From contig JAURZL010000009.1 of the NCBI GenBank assembly GCA_030653365.1, positions 1 to 64,000 of the forward strand: a stretch of DNA of 64,000 nucleotides. Direction: 5' to 3'. The notes under the pieces are model-generated. The model made no database searches, was not told the origin of the DNA, and was given only the letters and a program-made list of their open reading frames with translations. This stretch comes from Anaerolineaceae bacterium. Its GTDB lineage: Bacteria > Chloroflexota > Anaerolineae > Anaerolineales > Anaerolineaceae. The position numbers and the translations under genes are program-made. Below are positions 44,607 to 53,449 of the stretch, one piece after another (the stretch's first letter is position 1; each line of letters starts with the position of its first letter).

Positions 44607-44962
44607 GGTGATGTCCTTTCGAAGGGAGATGGGTTAATTGTAACTGATTTAGCTATTAGCTCATAGGTGATAGGGAGTTGGGGACTGGCAAGAGGGGATG
44701 TGCGCTTACTTTGCTGGTGCATTGCACTTGGGGATAAACCAGACGTCATCATTATTGGAAAATTACATGAAACACCAGAAAAGCAGAAGTGCATTGCACC
44801 TAGTGTTTTGATTAACCAGGTGCAGCGCACCTTTGCCTTTTTCCCGAACCAGTTGAACAGGTTTTGTTTTTTGTACCTATGATTCGTGTACTCGGAACGG
44901 GTATCAACCATAGGGATTACTCTGATAAAATTATGAAATCCAATTTACGTTCAAAGGTCTTT
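44607..44962. repeat. Non-coding stretch with GTGCATTGCAC-type palindromes
   Basis: No gene is supported. Two copies of the 11-bp palindrome GTGCATTGCAC (44717-44727 and 44789-44799) and AGGTGC-AGC-GCACCT (44818-44832) are present. A relative of the last one, CCAGGTGC-AAC-GCACTT, is found at 21853-21868, so this looks like a dispersed short palindrome family. Confidence 0.5.
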
Positions 44963-45163
44963 ATGGAAAAGAAAAAATACTTCCTAAAAAACAAAACCAA
45001 AAAGAAGGAAACAATTTCCCGAGAAGCCTGGTTAGCTGCGAGTCGAGCATTAGCGGATAAAATCAGAAAAAATCACGATAATCAGATGATTGATGTTGAC
45101 AGGATCATTGAACTGGATAAACAAGAATTAGAGGATAAGTTTTCTAATTGGCTGGATGAGTGA
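44963..45163 (+). CDS. Small hypothetical protein, CobW-associated
   Basis: A 66-residue, strongly charged protein with a Lys-rich start (MEKKKYFLKNKTKKKETIS) and a helical remainder (REAWLAASRALADKIRKN...ELEDKFSNWLDE). AAAGGT lies upstream. It is not recognised. It ends just 4 bases before the CobW ATG at 45168 (or overlaps an alternative start at 45156), so translational coupling is likely. It might be a partner of the GTPase or a small regulator. Confidence 0.5.
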   Translation: MEKKKYFLKNKTKKKETISREAWLAASRALADKIRKNHDNQMIDVDRIIELDKQELEDKFSNWLDE

Positions 45164-45167
45164 ATCA

Positions 45168-46259
45168 ATGAAAATACATCTGGTAAGTGGATTTCTCGGT
45201 AGTGGGAAAACGACTGCTATCATCTCAGCGTCAAAAGCATTGATGGCGCAAGGCTTGAAGGTTGGCGTGATCACCAATGACCAGGGCAAGTACCTGGTGG
45301 ACACGCACTTCATGCGATTGAATGACATCCCAGCGGTGGAGGTCAATGGGGGCTGTTTCTGCTGCAATTATGGTGACTTCAACAAGAGTCTGGAACAGAT
45401 TGTCGAACAGGTCAAGCCGGATGTAATTTTCGCAGAGTCAGTCGGTTCGTGTGCAGATATTGTCGCGACTGTAGTTAAACCCTTGTTGGAATTCAAGACT
45501 GCTCATGAGGAGGACACCTCCCTCTCAACGTTTACCGATGCGCGCTTGCTTAAAGCTTACCTGACAGGAGAAGAACTTCCTTTTCAGGAGAATGTAATCT
45601 ATATTTTTGAGGAGCAAATTCAGGAAGCTGGTGTTTTGATCATTAATAAGATGGATTTATTGGCAGCCAATTCCCTTGATCAACTCATAAAACTAGCACA
45701 AAAAAGATATCTAAATAAAAAGATCCTGCCATTGCATTCCCTGACACCGGATGGCGTTCAACCTTGGTTGAATACACTTAGTGCTCCGGTACAGTATCCT
45801 CCAGAGTCTCTCTCCATTAATTATCAATTGTATGGGATGGGGGAGCAGGAACTTGCCTGGTACGATGCCCAGCTCAAAGTGGATTCAGGGAATCAGTCAG
45901 CAGTGGCATGGGTGCAGGATTATCTGAGATTGCTAGTGCAGAAAATCATTCAAGATGGCATCCCGATTGGCCATTTGAAGTTTTTGATCAGCGATGGTTC
46001 GCGATATCAAAAGCTCAGCATCGTTAGTGGGGATTCTGACCCAAACTTGGTAGTCGATCAACCTGAGAAGTGGGGAGCAGCGATTGAGCTGACGGTTAAT
46101 GCCAGGTTGGAGTGCTCCAGCGAGAAAATTCAGGAAGTCTTCACAACCAGCCTACAGCAAGCAACAAGTGCTGGAGATGTTAAGGTGACAATGGTTGCCG
46201 AGGATTCCTTCCATCCGGGATTTCCAAACCCGACCTACAGATTTCCAAAAATTAGTTAG
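45168..46259 (+). CDS. CobW/P47K (G3E) GTPase, putative metallochaperone
   Basis: A 363-residue G3E GTPase. The P-loop is GFLGSGKTTAIIS, the switch region ITNDQGKYLVD, the metal-binding CxCC motif appears in NGGCFCCNYGDF, and NKMD gives guanine specificity. The family inserts or delivers zinc, cobalt or other metals. In methyl-transfer loci such proteins are thought to assist corrinoid or zinc methyltransferases, which fits the genes on either side. ATG 45168 starts the classic MKIHLVSGF; an upstream ATG at 45156 would add four residues. Confidence 0.87.
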   Translation: MKIHLVSGFLGSGKTTAIISASKALMAQGLKVGVITNDQGKYLVDTHFMRLNDIPAVEVNGGCFCCNYGDFNKSLEQIVEQVKPDVIFAESVGSCADIVATVVKPLLEFKTAHEEDTSLSTFTDARLLKAYLTGEELPFQENVIYIFEEQIQEAGVLIINKMDLLAANSLDQLIKLAQKRYLNKKILPLHSLTPDGVQPWLNTLSAPVQYPPESLSINYQLYGMGEQELAWYDAQLKVDSGNQSAVAWVQDYLRLLVQKIIQDGIPIGHLKFLISDGSRYQKLSIVSGDSDPNLVVDQPEKWGAAIELTVNARLECSSEKIQEVFTTSLQQATSAGDVKVTMVAEDSFHPGFPNPTYRFPKIS

Positions 46260-46451
46260 ACGTAATTGGATTTTTTTATCAAAGAATTTCTTTTGAATAA
46301 TCGCAAATATTATAGCTTTGTTATTAATCCCCAATCGGATATAAAATGATATTAGAATAATCAAATACTATCAATTGATATATATTGATGAAAAATATAT
46401 TGTTTGATATAATAAATAAAGATCTTCGAAAATCAAATAATTGAGGCCTGC

Positions 46452-46823
46452 ATGGAAGAATTTTTTGAAGAAGAGTTGCGTCGACAAATTCTTAATTTCC
46501 TGAAAGACTTTAAGGAACTAATGGGACAAGGTTCATATTATGTAAAAGGACATCTTAAAAATCTCAATACATTAATAGAATTGGGAATTACATCCAGACA
46601 ACGAGATGAATTAATTCTTTCAGTAGCTTTAGAAAATTATTCATCCGGACCAATTCAAGATGTAATGCACCCGGGTAATTACTGGGTTTTTGGTAAAAAG
46701 GTTAATACCAAGGAAATATATATCAAACTTAAGATCATCACTTTTAATAATGGAACCGAAAGGGCAGTTTGTATCTCATTCCATCCATCAGAATATCCAT
46801 TGAAATATCCTTTAAGAAATTGA
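46452..46823 (+). CDS. Type II toxin, MqsR family
   Basis: A 123-residue probable mRNA-interferase toxin. The arrangement LIELGITSRQRDELILSVALENYSSGPIQD, WVFGKKVNTKEIYIKLKI and VCISFHPSEYPLKYP is the pattern of short MqsR-family toxins, with the conserved YIKL and SFHP segments. The antitoxin gene starts 38 bases downstream, a toxin-first order as in mqsRA. Local base composition is more AT-rich than the neighbouring metabolic genes, hinting at acquisition. Confidence 0.72.
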   Translation: MEEFFEEELRRQILNFLKDFKELMGQGSYYVKGHLKNLNTLIELGITSRQRDELILSVALENYSSGPIQDVMHPGNYWVFGKKVNTKEIYIKLKIITFNNGTERAVCISFHPSEYPLKYPLRN

Positions 46824-46861
46824 AAATAACAAGTAGATGACTAAGACAAGAGGAAAAGCAA

Positions 46862-47857
46862 ATGATAGCGTTTTGTCCTAATTGTGAAAAAGAAACCAAA
46901 CAAAAGTTTATCGACAGAATCGAAGCATTTAAAATCCGCGGAGAGAGCATCCCGATTCATATGAAATACTATCAATGTGAGGAATGTGGCGAAGATTTTG
47001 AAATTCCACAAATTGATTATGACCCCTTAAATTCAGCCTATAAAGAATATCGAAACAAAAAAGGGATGCTCCAACCTGAGGAGATAAAAAAGATCCGAAA
47101 ACAATTTGAGCTCACACAGAAAGAAATGAGCGATCTGCTTGGCATTGGCATCACTACATTGATTCGTTATGAAAATGGTGCTCTACAAACTGAAGCACAT
47201 GATCAAGTTATCCGATTGGGAATGCAACCTTCTAATTTGTTGATAATTTTGGAAAAAACCCCACCGATTATTTCAAATGAAAAAAGAGAGAAAATCATTC
47301 AAATTCTTCAAAACAAAGTTCATGATGGTGGAGTTTTATTGGAAGGCGCAATTGAGCAATTTGGATCTTATTCTCCCAGTTTGTTGAGTGGATTTAAGAG
47401 ATTTGATGTAAATAGTCTATTTCAGGCAATGAAATTTTTTTGTTATAAAGAAAAAGTGTTTAAAACAAAACTCATGAAGCTTTTATTCTATGCAGATTTT
47501 TTGCACTTTAAGGAAAATGGTATATCCATTACTGGTGTACGATATGCACATGCTGATTATGGACCAGTTCCTGATAAATTTGAGACCTGGTTGGTAGCAA
47601 TTTCTGAATGGGAAAAACAAATAATCAGTGAGGAGCTTTCTATTGGTGATTATTTTGGGGAAGTGTATTCAAGTGGTGAACCTGATTGGTCCATTTTTTC
47701 TACTTCAGAGCTGGCTGCACTCGCGTTCGTTAAGAATAAATTTCAAAAATTTAATTCTCAACAAATACGGGATTTTTCTCATCAAGAAAAAGGATATCGA
47801 AGCACAAAAATTGGTGAAATCATTTCATACCAGTACGCTGAGGATCTCCAATTATAA
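46862..47857 (+). CDS. MqsA-type antitoxin fused to a Panacea/SocA (DUF4065) domain
   Basis: A 331-residue antitoxin. N-terminal zinc-finger ligands are CPNCEKE and YQCEECGEDF (two CxxC). An XRE HTH follows at about residues 75-130 (LTQKEMSDLLGIGITTLIRYENGALQT). The C-terminal 150 residues match the DUF4065/SocA (Panacea) domain: LMKLLFYADFLHFKENGISITGVRYAHADYGPVP. The zinc finger and HTH give autoregulation, and the Panacea domain probably neutralises the toxin. Length is far above plain MqsA (about 130). GAGGAA precedes the ATG. Confidence 0.82.
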   Translation: MIAFCPNCEKETKQKFIDRIEAFKIRGESIPIHMKYYQCEECGEDFEIPQIDYDPLNSAYKEYRNKKGMLQPEEIKKIRKQFELTQKEMSDLLGIGITTLIRYENGALQTEAHDQVIRLGMQPSNLLIILEKTPPIISNEKREKIIQILQNKVHDGGVLLEGAIEQFGSYSPSLLSGFKRFDVNSLFQAMKFFCYKEKVFKTKLMKLLFYADFLHFKENGISITGVRYAHADYGPVPDKFETWLVAISEWEKQIISEELSIGDYFGEVYSSGEPDWSIFSTSELAALAFVKNKFQKFNSQQIRDFSHQEKGYRSTKIGEIISYQYAEDLQL

Positions 47858-47985
47858 TGATTGAGATAAAGTTGTAAAATTTTAAGAAGTTGATTAAGTG
47901 ATAAATTGTTGAATTTTTCTTTATCGTACGTAATTTCGAACTAAATGTCTATTTATTTAATTCATTTTCCGATGGAAATTAATAT

Positions 47986-48741
47986 TTACTGAACCGGCAC
48001 CGCTTCAATAATCCCTTCACCAGCTGTCATCTGGATCCTGTGCTGCGGGGGAACAACCAGAAAATCCTGATCCCATTCGCCAAAGATTTGCTTCCTGATC
48101 AGCTGAAAATTAGCCGGGATGCTCTCCAATTGCCAACCATTCTTATTTGCCTGTGCCTGTGCATTTCTGCGGATTTCGTCATTGACGCCAAACTCGGTTT
48201 CAAACAGCACAGCGCGCGTGTAATGCTGCTGCCAGCCATTCATGGTTTCCATCAGATATTGTGCGTTTTCTTCGCCATATTTGCGCACGAATTCTTCATA
48301 TGTATTGTTCAGATCCGGTGGTAGAACGCTGCCAAGAGCCATATTTTCCCCATATCTTCCAGAGCGTTCCAGATAATCCTGTGAGTACCAGTAGGTGCCT
48401 GGGTGGTGATTTTGCTGTTCGGTGTAGGACTCCCGGCTGCCCAAATGGAGTGTGATGCAGTCATGCGCTCTGGGAACCACCAGCTGCACATCCCGGCTTA
48501 CCAATCCATCGATGGCACGACCACACAATCCATAAGTGAGCAAAATGGCGTCATAATCCGCAGCAGATGTTTGATCTATGAGATCCTGAAGGTGTTCTCG
48601 AAGATTATTGGGGCGATCGTGTAATCCGATTTTCTGCAGGGTTACGTTGATCCTATGCGGGGTTTGGGCAGCATAAAAATAAACAGCACGTGCCAGCGCT
48701 TCACAGGCAATCACATTAAAGGAGCTGGCTGAGATTTGCAT
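47986..48741 (-). CDS. DUF1638-family protein
   Basis: A 251-residue protein of the uncharacterised DUF1638 family, seen by VIACEALARAVYFY, LTYGLCGRAIDGLVSRDVQLVVPRAHDCITLHLGS and YTEQQNHHPGTYWYSQ. Family genes commonly sit beside corrinoid methyltransferase genes, and here the start lies inside the end of the RACo-type activator gene (26-base overlap), so coupling is tight. Conserved Cys and His could bind metal. The biochemical role is unknown. Confidence 0.82.
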   Translation of the reverse strand: MQISASSFNVIACEALARAVYFYAAQTPHRINVTLQKIGLHDRPNNLREHLQDLIDQTSAADYDAILLTYGLCGRAIDGLVSRDVQLVVPRAHDCITLHLGSRESYTEQQNHHPGTYWYSQDYLERSGRYGENMALGSVLPPDLNNTYEEFVRKYGEENAQYLMETMNGWQQHYTRAVLFETEFGVNDEIRRNAQAQANKNGWQLESIPANFQLIRKQIFGEWDQDFLVVPPQHRIQMTAGEGIIEAVPVQ

Positions 48742-50566
48742 TTTTTTCCATGAATAAGGAACTGACATACACATCATTGAAGGACTCTTCAGCAGTTAGT
48801 TCCACATAATCTATCTCTTGACTTGTCTTTTCTGCCAGGGTGCGTTGGCTGTGATTGACCAGTAACATGCGCGCACCAGCACCGGCTGCATTCCCGATCT
48901 GGGCATAGCGTTCCAGTGGGACATCCGGGAACATTCCGATCTCGATCGCGCTGCCAAGATCCAGATAATTGCCAAAAGCCCCAGCGATCAGGAAATGGTC
49001 GATTTGGTCTGGCTGAATCCCGGCCTTCTGGCACAGGATCTCAATCCCGCTGCGAATGGCTCCTTTTGCCAGTTGAACTTCATTGACATCTTTACGGTTA
49101 ATTCTTATTTCCTGTCCAGTTGAGCTTTTATGCAGGAGCAGGTTTTTCTGTTCGTTATCCACCAGCACATGCTTTGGATTGAAAACCCCACGACGGTCGA
49201 TGATTTGATTACGGCGCATTTCTGACATCACGGAAAGAATGCCTGAGCCACAAATACCACTGGGGGGTTTCTGTCCGATGGTGGATAGCTCGATCCGGTC
49301 GTTTTCAATCCTGACAAGATCAATCGCGCCAGGAGCTGCCCGCATCCCGTCCTGGATGTGAGCCCCTTCGAACGCTGGCCCGGAGGCGCAGGAACAGGAA
49401 TGAATTCTCTGGTTGTGAATCAGGCTGATCTCCGTATTGGTTCCGATATCGATCAGGCACATGCTCCGGTCGCTTTCCTGGATGCGGGTTGCCAGGATCG
49501 CTGAGGTATGATCAGCTCCAACATAGCCAGCAATATTGGGGGGAAGATAGATCCTGGCTCCTGGTGCAATGTGAATTCCATGTTGCACAGCAGAAAAAGC
49601 GAGATTGTGGAGAATTACGGGCACATAGGGTGCTTCTCCAAGAGATTTTGTGGGAAGACCACAGAAGAGATGATGGATGGCGGTGTTGCCGACCACCACC
49701 ATGTCCACCAATTGAGACGGGTCTAATTTTAGTTTTTTGAATGCTTCTTTAAGATACTGGTTGATTCGATCTATCAGCATGGCTCGTAATCGCACTGCAT
49801 TTTCAGGCGTGTGCATGGCATGGTTAATCCGGTTGATGATGTCTTCTCCCAGCGCAATTTGAGGATTCATGAAACCAGCCTGATCAACCATCTCACCACT
49901 CACCAGATTAATCAAAAATGCTGCGATTTTAGTGGAGCCAATGTCCAAGGCAAGTCCATAATGGTCGGCATCTACAGGCAGAATGGAAACCAATTCATGG
50001 TGAAAATCAAATTCATGAACCAATAGCTTGACTTTCCAATCCAGGGCACGAATTTGGGCTGGGATTTCGGCGTGGGTGGTCAGAGTTGCATGTAATGATA
50101 TACCAGTGAAATTGAAATATGCATCATAGACACGTTCCCAATCCCCACGTAAATCCTGCAAAGTAGGCTGATCTATTTCAATGCTTCTTGTCTTGAACGG
50201 TGTGTTCAATTCAATTGGATGATAATGCCCATCCACCTGTAATTGTTGTCCCTGTGTTAAGGAGCCGGGTGGGATAAAAACACGAACATTACTTCGCGGG
50301 GTAGTCTGACAGGCTAATCGCAGATTTGCCGAGGTCTTCATTTTACTTAATTTGATCCGCTCATTGTCGGTGGGAGGAGAGAGTTCTCCTTCGATCACTT
50401 CCACCTTGCAGGACGTGCAGACACCCAATCCATTGCAGGAAGTGATCAAATCGATCCCTGCTCGCAAAGCAGTATCCGCCAGTGTTTCTCCTGGAAGGGA
50501 TTGAGCGCGTTTACCAATTGGCTCAAAATCGATGATAAAAGGGGAGGGTATGTGATTTTTGGTCAT
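48716..50566 (-). CDS. Corrinoid-activating ATPase with N-terminal [2Fe-2S] ferredoxin domain, RACo type
   Basis: A 616-residue protein that reactivates inactive Co(II) corrinoid proteins by ATP-driven one-electron reduction. Residues 1-95 form a plant-type ferredoxin domain with SCNGLGVCTSCKVEV and a fourth Cys in RLACQTTPR. A middle linker leads to an ASKHA-fold ATPase: YGLALDIGSTKIAAFLINL, VVGNTAIHHLFCGL, LIDIGTNTEISLI and FLIAGAFGNYLDLGSAIEIGM (DUF4445/RACo C-terminal). It lacks the two C-terminal [4Fe-4S] clusters of archaeal RamA. A LacI-type operator sits 7 bases upstream of its start, and the corrinoid protein gene is divergent, so the pair is probably co-induced. Confidence 0.92.
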   Translation of the reverse strand: MTKNHIPSPFIIDFEPIGKRAQSLPGETLADTALRAGIDLITSCNGLGVCTSCKVEVIEGELSPPTDNERIKLSKMKTSANLRLACQTTPRSNVRVFIPPGSLTQGQQLQVDGHYHPIELNTPFKTRSIEIDQPTLQDLRGDWERVYDAYFNFTGISLHATLTTHAEIPAQIRALDWKVKLLVHEFDFHHELVSILPVDADHYGLALDIGSTKIAAFLINLVSGEMVDQAGFMNPQIALGEDIINRINHAMHTPENAVRLRAMLIDRINQYLKEAFKKLKLDPSQLVDMVVVGNTAIHHLFCGLPTKSLGEAPYVPVILHNLAFSAVQHGIHIAPGARIYLPPNIAGYVGADHTSAILATRIQESDRSMCLIDIGTNTEISLIHNQRIHSCSCASGPAFEGAHIQDGMRAAPGAIDLVRIENDRIELSTIGQKPPSGICGSGILSVMSEMRRNQIIDRRGVFNPKHVLVDNEQKNLLLHKSSTGQEIRINRKDVNEVQLAKGAIRSGIEILCQKAGIQPDQIDHFLIAGAFGNYLDLGSAIEIGMFPDVPLERYAQIGNAAGAGARMLLVNHSQRTLAEKTSQEIDYVELTAEESFNDVYVSSLFMEKNANLSQLL

Positions 50567-50572
50567 ATTTAA

Positions 50573-50584
50573 GACAACGTTGTC
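50573..50584. promoter_or_regulatory. LacI-type operator between corrinoid activator and corrinoid protein genes
   Basis: GACAACGTTGTC is a perfect 12-bp palindrome identical to the core of the operator at 39853-39864. It begins 7 bases before the activator ATG, where a ribosome site would normally be, and is about 135 bases from the divergent corrinoid gene, near a TATAAT at 50616-50621. Repression of one or both genes by the LacI protein at 39985 is predicted. Confidence 0.72.
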
Positions 50585-50718
50585 ATAATTTTAACATATT
50601 TTGATTGTTTTCGTTTATAATAATACAGTCTTTTCAATTTCTATCATAGGAAAAATTCCAATCATTAAAAATTTAAATGGTATTTTCAGGGGTAATTTCA
50701 CTTATTCGGGAGGTTTTT

Positions 50719-51357
50719 ATGAATGCAGGTTTGGAGAAAATTTTTGAAGGTATTCTGGATGGTAATGCTAATCAGGTAACCACAGAAATTCAAAAAGCAC
50801 TGGACGCGGGAATAAACCCGGCAGATATTCTCAATCAGGGAATGATTGCTGCGATGGGTGAGGTAGGTCGGTTATTTGAGGAAGGTGAGTATTTTGTCCC
50901 CGAGATGCTGATCGCCGCACGCGCCATGCAAAGAGGGTTGGAAGTGCTGAAACCGCATCTTTCTGCCGAAGATGTTCATTCTCCTGGTCGAGTTGCCATT
51001 GGTACCGTCAAAGGTGACCTGCACGATATTGGTAAAAATTTGGTAGCGATGATGCTCGAAGGCGCTGCTTTTGAAATCATTGACCTGGGTACCGATGTCT
51101 CACCTGAACGATTCATTCAGGCAGTTAAGGAAAATGGAGCCCAAATCATTGCCATGTCAGCACTCTTGACCACCACCATGCCCAACATGAAAAATACAAT
51201 TGAAGCGTTGAAAGAAGCTGGTATCCGTGATCAAGTGAAAGTAATGATTGGTGGCGCTCCTGTCACGCAGACGTATGCGGATCAGATTGGTGCTGATGGC
51301 TACGCTGAAGATGCCAGCCGCGCAGTGGCAAAAGCCAGAAGTTTAATGGAAGGGTAG
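50719..51357 (+). CDS. Corrinoid protein (methyltransferase cognate B12-binding protein)
   Basis: A 212-residue carrier of the MtaC/MtbC/MtvC type. The N-terminal four-helix cap spans about residues 1-85 (MGEVGRLFEEGEYFVPEMLIAA is the signature). The B12-binding Rossmann domain follows with DLHDIGKN, giving the DxHxxG His that binds cobalt from below, then SALLTTTMPNM and GGAPVTQTYADQIGADGYAEDA. ATG 50719 is preceded by GGGAGG; family sequence begins right after it. It accepts methyl from a first methyltransferase and passes it to a second one. The activator gene is divergent across a shared operator. Confidence 0.94.
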   Translation: MNAGLEKIFEGILDGNANQVTTEIQKALDAGINPADILNQGMIAAMGEVGRLFEEGEYFVPEMLIAARAMQRGLEVLKPHLSAEDVHSPGRVAIGTVKGDLHDIGKNLVAMMLEGAAFEIIDLGTDVSPERFIQAVKENGAQIIAMSALLTTTMPNMKNTIEALKEAGIRDQVKVMIGGAPVTQTYADQIGADGYAEDASRAVAKARSLMEG

Positions 51358-51363
51358 TCCTGA

Positions 51364-53337
51364 TTAACAGTTGAAGAACACTGCCATGGGACTGATTTCG
51401 CGATTCGCCCACCAGGCGTAAGGAATAAACTTCAGTGGTTTCCCCTGACTGGTACAGCCTTGAAGGGTCATCACACCACCCAATAAAACCGGCTCAAATA
51501 CAGGCTGCAGGCTATGCAGATCCACTTCAACTGTTTCCAGATTGATGTCTGGATTATCAATTCCTTCCAGGCAAAATACGATCGGACCATAAGACAAAGC
51601 TGCTTTTCCTAGGCAGCTTTTTACTTTTGGGTGGACATGATGTACTTGAATAGATAGTTCCAAATTTAAGTGGAGGGTATCTCCATCTTCCCAGGTGCGC
51701 TCAATGGGGATGTAATGGGAATGACGGGGATCATAGCCATTCGCAGTCGGTTCAACAGCAAGTGAGGGCTTTAAATATTGCAGCCATTCCTGCTGGTTGA
51801 TTTGGATTGAGTATTGATTTGCCCAGGAGGGAATTCGTAAATTAATTTTGAACGCCTGTGGTTGACTGGTGGTGATTTGAAGAGAATAAGTTCCTTGCCA
51901 GGGAAGCGAACTTTCAGAATATAAGGAAACTGGAATTGACAGTGGGATGGTGGTTTGCGAACCAATGAGTTGGTGAATCCAAATGGCTTCTGTTTGATAA
52001 CTGTACAGATATCCACCCATTTTTCCCCAGGTGCGGGAAAGATTTGATGGGCAGCAAGGGATCTCAAACCAGGGTTGGCGCAGCATACCTTCTCGGCTTT
52101 GCAAGGGGTTGTTATAGAGGTAACAATTGCCCTCTTGCCCAATCCCGACCAGAGAGGCGTTATAGAGCTGCCGTTCGAAGAGATCAGCATAGGCAGCTTC
52201 CTGGGTGAGCAGACTCATCTCCCAATTCCAAAACATGCTTCCCAAAGCAGCACAGGTTTCTGCATACATCATTTCTGGATCAAGTTCATAATCTCTGCCA
52301 AAGCCTTCGCTGAAAGGCAGTGAACCGATTCCGCCTGTAAGCGCCATGCGCCGGGTGATCATACGTTGCCAACTTTTCTGCAGGGGGGATAGATTTTCAG
52401 TTTTTCCACTTAAGCGGATCAATTTGGCAGCCGCTGTTTGAAGATATACAAAACGTACTGCATGGCCAACAGGTATGACTTGTTTTTCCAAAAGAGCATG
52501 TTGTTGGAAATATTTTCCATTAAGTGCACTAACCATAAAACGTAGTTTTGATAGCCTTGAAGATTTCATGCGATTGGGTGGGGGTAGAACATGTCCAGGA
52601 GTCACATCAGGATTTTCCTGATCAAATTGCCTATGTTTTAGCTGATATTGTTTTGTGCGTTGGTTGACTCGCTTATTTTCGCCCAGCATGTGCAAGAGAA
52701 AACTGGTGGGGGCATGCCTTCCACGTTGATCAAGAAATTGCTGGGCCATTTGCAAGTATGCTTGATTCCCGGTCACTTCGAATAAGCGCAGCAGGGCAAT
52801 CTCAACCTCCTCGTGACCAGGGGTAAACAGTGATCCTTTTCCGGAAAAAGTGGTCACGATCAGATCAGCAGCCTTGGTGGCGGTTTGTAACAAATGAGTT
52901 TCGCCGGTTATCTGGAAATGGGTCACTGCGGCTTCAATCAGATGTCCATGGCAATACAATTCATGTTCGATCTGCAGGTTCTGCCAGCGTGATTCGGGAA
53001 AAATTAACTGGTTGTAGGTATAGAGATAACCATCCGGAGCTTGTGCTCGCTGGATCAGTGCGATCAATTCCTGAATTCGAGTAGATAGAGTTCCATTTTG
53101 ATTTTGCGCGTAGCCAATAACTGCAGCCTCCAGCCATTTATAGGCATCTGAATCAGCAAAGAACCAACCACGCCGGATTCCGCTGGAATTATCTGCCAGC
53201 AGACGAAAATTCTGGATACAGCCTGATTGCTCCAACTGACGCCATTGGTGTTCGAGAGCCAGATTTGCATTCATTTCCAGGCGCGGAGACCAGAAAGGAT
53301 CCTGAATTCTGACCTTGGAAAACGGAATTTCGTGCAT
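51364..53337 (-). CDS. Glycoside hydrolase family 127 (beta-L-arabinofuranosidase type)
   Basis: A 657-residue enzyme with an alpha/alpha barrel and C-terminal beta domains. It starts with the family-typical FSKVRIQDPFWSPRLEMNANL. The zinc/nucleophile site is visible: Glu and Cys in YAETCAALGSMFW and the paired Cys in WFEIPCCPSNLSRTW. QAPDGYLYTY and HELYCHGHLIEAAV are also conserved. No signal peptide is present, so it probably acts on imported oligosaccharides or glycosides. It converges with the corrinoid protein gene, leaving only 6 bases between stop codons. Confidence 0.92.
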   Translation of the reverse strand: MHEIPFSKVRIQDPFWSPRLEMNANLALEHQWRQLEQSGCIQNFRLLADNSSGIRRGWFFADSDAYKWLEAAVIGYAQNQNGTLSTRIQELIALIQRAQAPDGYLYTYNQLIFPESRWQNLQIEHELYCHGHLIEAAVTHFQITGETHLLQTATKAADLIVTTFSGKGSLFTPGHEEVEIALLRLFEVTGNQAYLQMAQQFLDQRGRHAPTSFLLHMLGENKRVNQRTKQYQLKHRQFDQENPDVTPGHVLPPPNRMKSSRLSKLRFMVSALNGKYFQQHALLEKQVIPVGHAVRFVYLQTAAAKLIRLSGKTENLSPLQKSWQRMITRRMALTGGIGSLPFSEGFGRDYELDPEMMYAETCAALGSMFWNWEMSLLTQEAAYADLFERQLYNASLVGIGQEGNCYLYNNPLQSREGMLRQPWFEIPCCPSNLSRTWGKMGGYLYSYQTEAIWIHQLIGSQTTIPLSIPVSLYSESSLPWQGTYSLQITTSQPQAFKINLRIPSWANQYSIQINQQEWLQYLKPSLAVEPTANGYDPRHSHYIPIERTWEDGDTLHLNLELSIQVHHVHPKVKSCLGKAALSYGPIVFCLEGIDNPDINLETVEVDLHSLQPVFEPVLLGGVMTLQGCTSQGKPLKFIPYAWWANREISPMAVFFNC

Positions 53338-53449
53338 GGATCAACTCCTGGGATTGAAATGACTTACAATTGCGCATAGCCAGTAAGTTAAATACTATAT
53401 CTAATTATAGATTGATTCCTTTTGGAAAAATTAGGGTAGGAGGTGGAAA

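Noticed and set aside
46452..47857. Prophage or integrative element around the toxin-antitoxin pair
   Set aside because: No integrase, phage structural gene, tRNA target or flanking attachment repeats were seen; only AT-richness hints at transfer.
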